Positions 60,889 to 64,000 of a DNA stretch of 64,000 nucleotides are shown piece by piece. The DNA is from Cellvibrio sp. 79 (GTDB lineage Bacteria > Pseudomonadota > Gammaproteobacteria > Pseudomonadales > Cellvibrionaceae), in contig MVDH01000001.1 of the NCBI GenBank assembly GCA_003056245.1, positions 987,679-1,051,678 on the forward strand, given 5' to 3'. Both the position numbers and the translations under genes were made by a program. The notes under the pieces are model-generated. The model saw nothing but the letters and a program-made list of their open reading frames with translations, was not told the origin of the DNA and searched no databases. Numbering within the stretch: the stretch's first letter is position 1; each line of letters opens with the position of its first letter.

Positions 60889-62202
60889 ATGCAGGTTTCA
60901 CTTGAAACAACATCTGGATTGGAACGCCGTTTGACTGTAGGCGTACCTGCGGAGCAAGTTGAAAACGAAGTCGAAAATCGTTTAAAGCAAGCTGCCCGCA
61001 ACGTCAGCATCAAAGGTTTTCGCAAAGGCAAAGTGCCCTTATCTGTAGTTAAGCAACGTTTCGGTGCTGGCATTCGTCAGGAAGTGGTTGGTGATGTAAT
61101 TAGCCGCTCTTTCTATGCAGCGGTACAGAAAGAAAATGTTAAGCCTGCAGGACAGCCATCCATCCAGCCAAAGCAATTGAGCGCCGGCAAGGATTTGGAA
61201 TATGTAGCAACTTTTGAGGTTTATCCCAGCGTTGCTTTAAGCGATGTATCTGCTTATGAAATCAATCGTTTCAAAGCAGAAGTAACCGAGCCTGATGTCG
61301 ATAATATGATTGAGGTGCTGCGCAAGCACCAGGCAACATGGTCTGTTGTAGATCGTGTGGCGGCAGAAGGCGATCAGGTTGACATTAATTTTGTTGGCAC
61401 CAAAGATGGTGTTGAATTTGCTGGTGGCAAGGCTGATAACCATAAATTGGTTTTAGGATCCAAGTCGATGATCCCTGGCTTTGAAGAAGGTATTGTTGGT
61501 TTGAAAGCCGGCGAGCAAAAAAATATTTCTGTTACCTTCCCTGAAGATTACCAGGCAGATGAACTCAAAGGTGCTGCGGTTGAGTTCGCTATTACCGTAA
61601 ATAGCGTTTCCGAAGCCCAACTGCCTGAGCTTAAAAAAGAGTTTTTCCAAAAGTTTGGGGTAGAGAAAGGCGGCGAAAAGCAGTTCCGGAAAGAAGTAAA
61701 AGCAAACATGGATCGTGAGCTTGCGAATGCGCTCAAGGCCAAGGTTAAAGTTCAGGTGATGGATGCGCTAATTGCGTCTCACTCTACTGAAATACCAAAG
61801 GCTTTGGTTGCAAATGAAATTCAGGTTTTACGTAATCAAATGCTGCAGCGTTTTGGTGGGCAACAGCAAGATTTTGATGTGAAGTCATTGCTTCCGGATA
61901 CCATGTTTCAGGAAGAGGCTACTCGTCGTGTTACCTTGGGTTTAATTGTGGGTGAAATTGTTAAGGCTAACAAGCTTAAGCCTGATGCCAAACGCGTTCG
62001 CGGTATGATTGAGGAGATTGCATCAACTTATCAAGAGCCAAAAGAGGTTGTCGAATACTACAATAATAACCAGGAGTTATTGGCGGGAGTAGAATCAGCA
62101 GTGCTTGAAGATCAAGTGGTCGATCATATCCTGGGGCAGGCTAAGGTGACTGACGTAGAAACCAACTACGACGAAATTATTAAAGCTAACGCACAGCGCT
62201 AA
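60889..62202 (+). CDS. tig: Trigger factor
   Basis: 437-aa ribosome-associated chaperone and prolyl isomerase. The N-terminal ribosome-binding domain has the signature GFRKGKVPLSVVKQRFG (residues about 43-59). The FKBP domain (about 155-245) includes DQVDINFVGTKDGVEFAGG and IPGFEEGIVGLKAGE. The helical C-terminal substrate cradle follows. GAGG precedes the ATG. A long hairpin terminator follows, and clpP and clpX come next, the usual gene order. Confidence 0.97.
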   Translation: MQVSLETTSGLERRLTVGVPAEQVENEVENRLKQAARNVSIKGFRKGKVPLSVVKQRFGAGIRQEVVGDVISRSFYAAVQKENVKPAGQPSIQPKQLSAGKDLEYVATFEVYPSVALSDVSAYEINRFKAEVTEPDVDNMIEVLRKHQATWSVVDRVAAEGDQVDINFVGTKDGVEFAGGKADNHKLVLGSKSMIPGFEEGIVGLKAGEQKNISVTFPEDYQADELKGAAVEFAITVNSVSEAQLPELKKEFFQKFGVEKGGEKQFRKEVKANMDRELANALKAKVKVQVMDALIASHSTEIPKALVANEIQVLRNQMLQRFGGQQQDFDVKSLLPDTMFQEEATRRVTLGLIVGEIVKANKLKPDAKRVRGMIEEIASTYQEPKEVVEYYNNNQELLAGVESAVLEDQVVDHILGQAKVTDVETNYDEIIKANAQR

Positions 62203-62211
62203 TTGTTTAAA

Positions 62212-62241
62212 AAAGCCGCAAAGCGCTCGCTTTGCGGCTTT
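62212..62241 (+). terminator. Terminator of tig
   Basis: AAAGCCGCAAAGCG (62212-62225) and CGCTTTGCGGCTTT (62228-62241) are perfect inverted repeats, 10 nt after the tig stop. Only three T follow before CCC, so it may be leaky. Confidence 0.7.
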
Positions 62242-62283
62242 CCCTTCTGCGAATACATCCCAATTTCCCTCTTTAGACTGGCA

Positions 62284-62289
62284 TATAAT
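62284..62289 (+). promoter_or_regulatory. -10 element upstream of clpP
   Basis: TATAAT in GCATATAATCCC is a perfect -10 hexamer, 94 bp before the clpP start. The -35 is not clear. A heat-shock sigma promoter cannot be excluded. Confidence 0.4.
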
Positions 62290-62377
62290 CCCATCACGGG
62301 TTAAGCTCTCAAGTGTTAAATCCTCCGGTTCTCAAATTTAGCGATGCTATAAGGCCCGCTTAAGGACAAAATGCACG

Positions 62378-63016
62378 ATGTCATACGAATACATGAAATC
62401 TCCCTCATCTATTATTAACAGTGGCTTGGTTCCAATCGTTATTGAGCAAACAGCAAGAGGCGAGCGCTCTTTTGATATATATTCCCGCTTGCTGAAAGAG
62501 CGAGTTATATTTTTGGTTGGCCCAGTAGAAGACTATATGGCCAATTTGGTGGTTGCCCAGCTACTATTCCTTGAGGCAGAAAACCCGGATAAAGATATCC
62601 ATCTATATATTAATTCCCCTGGCGGTTCAGTAACTGCTGGTATGTCTATATATGACACTATGCAATTTATAAAGCCTGATGTAAGCACTATGTGCATAGG
62701 GCAGGCATGCAGCATGGGAGCATTTTTGCTTAATGCGGGAGCGAAGGGTAAGCGTTTTTGTCTCCCTAATTCACGTGTCATGATTCACCAGCCTAGTGGT
62801 GGGGCCCAAGGGCAAGCATCGGATATTCATATTCAGGCTCAGGAAATACTTAAAATTCGTGCGCGCTTGAATGAATTAATGGCCCTCCATTCTGGTCAGC
62901 CTATTGAAAAAATCGAAGTTGATACGGAGCGTGATAACTTTATGTCTGCTCAGCAGGCTAAGGATTATGGCTTGGTTGATGCGGTTATTGAAAAGCGGAT
63001 TCAACCCGCTAAATAG
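62378..63016 (+). CDS. clpP: ATP-dependent Clp protease proteolytic subunit
   Basis: 212-aa serine protease forming the double heptameric barrel. The catalytic Ser is in [12 protein letters not shown] and His in [10 protein letters not shown]; the third triad residue, Asp, is in [26 protein letters not shown] is the oxyanion region. ATG 62378 fits the family start ([10 protein letters not shown], then LVPIVIEQT). AAGGA is 11 nt upstream; an out-of-frame ATG at 62371 is closer (4 nt). It works with ClpX encoded 130 bp downstream. Confidence 0.97.
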   Translation: MSYEYMKSPSSIINSGLVPIVIEQTARGERSFDIYSRLLKERVIFLVGPVEDYMANLVVAQLLFLEAENPDKDIHLYINSPGGSVTAGMSIYDTMQFIKPDVSTMCIGQACSMGAFLLNAGAKGKRFCLPNSRVMIHQPSGGAQGQASDIHIQAQEILKIRARLNELMALHSGQPIEKIEVDTERDNFMSAQQAKDYGLVDAVIEKRIQPAK

Positions 63017-63020
63017 TTTT

Positions 63021-63117
63021 AATTGTCAGCTTTTTCGGGCGTGACGCCATTAAAAATAGAAAAATGTGCCAAATTTTATTTTCTAAGCTTGAAATTTGCT
63101 TTTTTGGCCTGACAATT
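63021..63117. repeat. Distant inverted repeat in the clpP-clpX spacer
   Basis: AATTGTCAG (63021-63029) and CTGACAATT (63109-63117) are perfect 9-bp complements spaced 79 nt apart, bracketing most of the spacer. GGCG / CGCC (63038-63048) forms a small inner hairpin. Significance unclear. Confidence 0.3.
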
Positions 63118-63124
63118 GTTATAG
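63096..63124 (+). promoter_or_regulatory. Candidate promoter of clpX
   Basis: TTGCTT (63096-63101), 17-bp spacer, TTATAG (63119-63124). The start would be near 63131, 16 nt before the ATG, with GGAG inside the leader. clpX may thus be expressed alone as well as with clpP. Confidence 0.4.
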
Positions 63125-63146
63125 AAATTTAGATGGAGTGGGCTCA

Positions 63147-64000
63147 ATGACCGATCACACTAGTGACTCAGGTGATAAAAGCGGAAAACTGCTGTATTGC
63201 TCTTTTTGTGGTAAAAGCCAGCATGAGGTTCGCAAGCTAATTGCAGGGCCGTCTGTTTTTATTTGCGATGAGTGCGTTGATTTATGCAATGACATTATTC
63301 GTGAAGAGATACAGGAAAGTACCACTGAAGGAAGTTCTGATAAATTACCAAAGCCGCATGAGATATCAGCTATTTTGGATCAATATGTAATTGGTCAAAA
63401 ACGTGCTAAGAAAGTATTGGCTGTTGCTGTATATAATCACTACAAGCGTTTGCGGTTTGGGGATAAAACCAGCAAGGACAAAGAAGCGGTTGAGCTTGGT
63501 AAAAGCAACATCCTTCTTGTCGGCCCGACTGGTAGTGGTAAGACTTTATTGGCAGAAACTCTCGCAAGATTACTTGATGTTCCGTTCACAATCGCTGATG
63601 CCACAACGCTTACTGAGGCCGGCTATGTGGGCGAGGATGTTGAAAATATCATTCAAAAGTTACTACAGAAATGCGATTACGATGTTGAAAAAGCCCAGCA
63701 GGGTATAGTTTATATTGACGAAATCGATAAAATTTCCCGCAAATCTGATAATCCATCCATTACCCGTGATGTGTCTGGTGAAGGCGTTCAGCAAGCGCTA
63801 TTGAAATTAATTGAAGGGACGGTTGCATCAGTTCCCCCACAAGGTGGGCGGAAACATCCCCAGCAAGAGTTTTTGCAGGTCGATACATCAAATATATTAT
63901 TCATTTGTGGTGGTGCTTTTGCTGGCCTGGATAAGGTTATTCGAGACAGATCGGAAAAAGGTGGTATTGGGTTTGGCGCAGAAGTCAAAAGCAAGGACGA
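63147..64000 (+). CDS. clpX: ATP-dependent Clp protease ATPase subunit ClpX (5' part)
   Basis: The reading frame opens at ATG 63147 and runs off the window end, giving 284 codons of about 420 expected. The N-terminal zinc-binding domain has CSFCGKS and CDECVDLC. Walker A is GPTGSGKT and Walker B is YIDEIDKIS, within the AAA+ domain; [10 protein letters not shown] is the pore-1 loop. It unfolds tagged substrates and feeds them into ClpP. No frameshift is seen in the visible part. Confidence 0.97.
   Translation, partial: MTDHTSDSGDKSGKLLYCSFCGKSQHEVRKLIAGPSVFICDECVDLCNDIIREEIQESTTEGSSDKLPKPHEISAILDQYVIGQKRAKKVLAVAVYNHYKRLRFGDKTSKDKEAVELGKSNILLVGPTGSGKTLLAETLARLLDVPFTIADATTLTEAGYVGEDVENIIQKLLQKCDYDVEKAQQGIVYIDEIDKISRKSDNPSITRDVSGEGVQQALLKLIEGTVASVPPQGGRKHPQQEFLQVDTSNILFICGGAFAGLDKVIRDRSEKGGIGFGAEVKSKD

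Overview
The window is a chromosomal segment of a gammaproteobacterium, most likely a member of the Cellvibrionaceae (Cellvibrio-like). Reasons: pseudomonad/Cellvibrionales gene neighbourhoods (topA next to a DUF6586 gene, tig-clpP-clpX, rnm-yciO-scpA-scpB-rluB, cmoA/cmoB), roughly balanced base composition, and very many c-di-GMP and chemotaxis signalling genes. The genus is inferred from gene order and protein type, not from an alignment. Most of the window is core genome. I see no insertion sequence, integrase, prophage block or CRISPR array.

Layout. 1-5.1 kb: an RND multidrug efflux operon (adaptor, pump, TetR regulator as third gene) behind a 16-bp palindrome. 5.3-12.7 kb: Lrp-type regulator, adk, tsaB, an M18 aminopeptidase, a double cNMP-rhodanese protein, trpS and bioA. 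12.8-21.1 kb: Aer-like chemoreceptor, PilZ protein, ttcA, a small lysozyme-like protein, alanine dehydrogenase, and a PAS-GGDEF-EAL protein. 21.2-29.6 kb: rsmE, an isolated CcmC-like protein, truncated hemoglobin, amtB behind a sigma-54-type promoter, an RNA methyltransferase, pdxJ, a cyclophilin, a YgiM-like protein, a YciI-like protein and a membrane protein. 29.7-34.3 kb: rnm-yciO-scpA-scpB-rluB. 34.3-40.9 kb: diguanylate cyclase, cpxRA with a divergent cpxP-like gene, flavodoxin, cmoB/cmoA.

41-51 kb is the most signalling-dense part: EAL-CBS-GGDEF protein, receiver-TPR response regulator with a 2-nt-spaced kinase lacking a sensor domain, tail-anchored double-FHA protein, DUF5610 protein, glutaredoxin-like protein, HDOD-EAL protein and CheV. 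51-64 kb: slt, uup, a universal stress protein, topA, DUF6586, tRNA-Leu(UAG), tig, clpP and the first part of clpX, which runs off the window.

How they work together: five proteins make, break or bind c-di-GMP (or resemble those that do), and an MCP and CheV link to chemotaxis. Cpx, efflux, slt, ClpXP and trigger factor form an envelope and protein-quality layer. The least explained signals are non-coding: a plus-strand terminator with GGA-loop hairpins upstream of ttcA, a tRNA 3'-end-like minihelix after cheV, and a minus-strand terminator with a 29-codon ORF before cheV.
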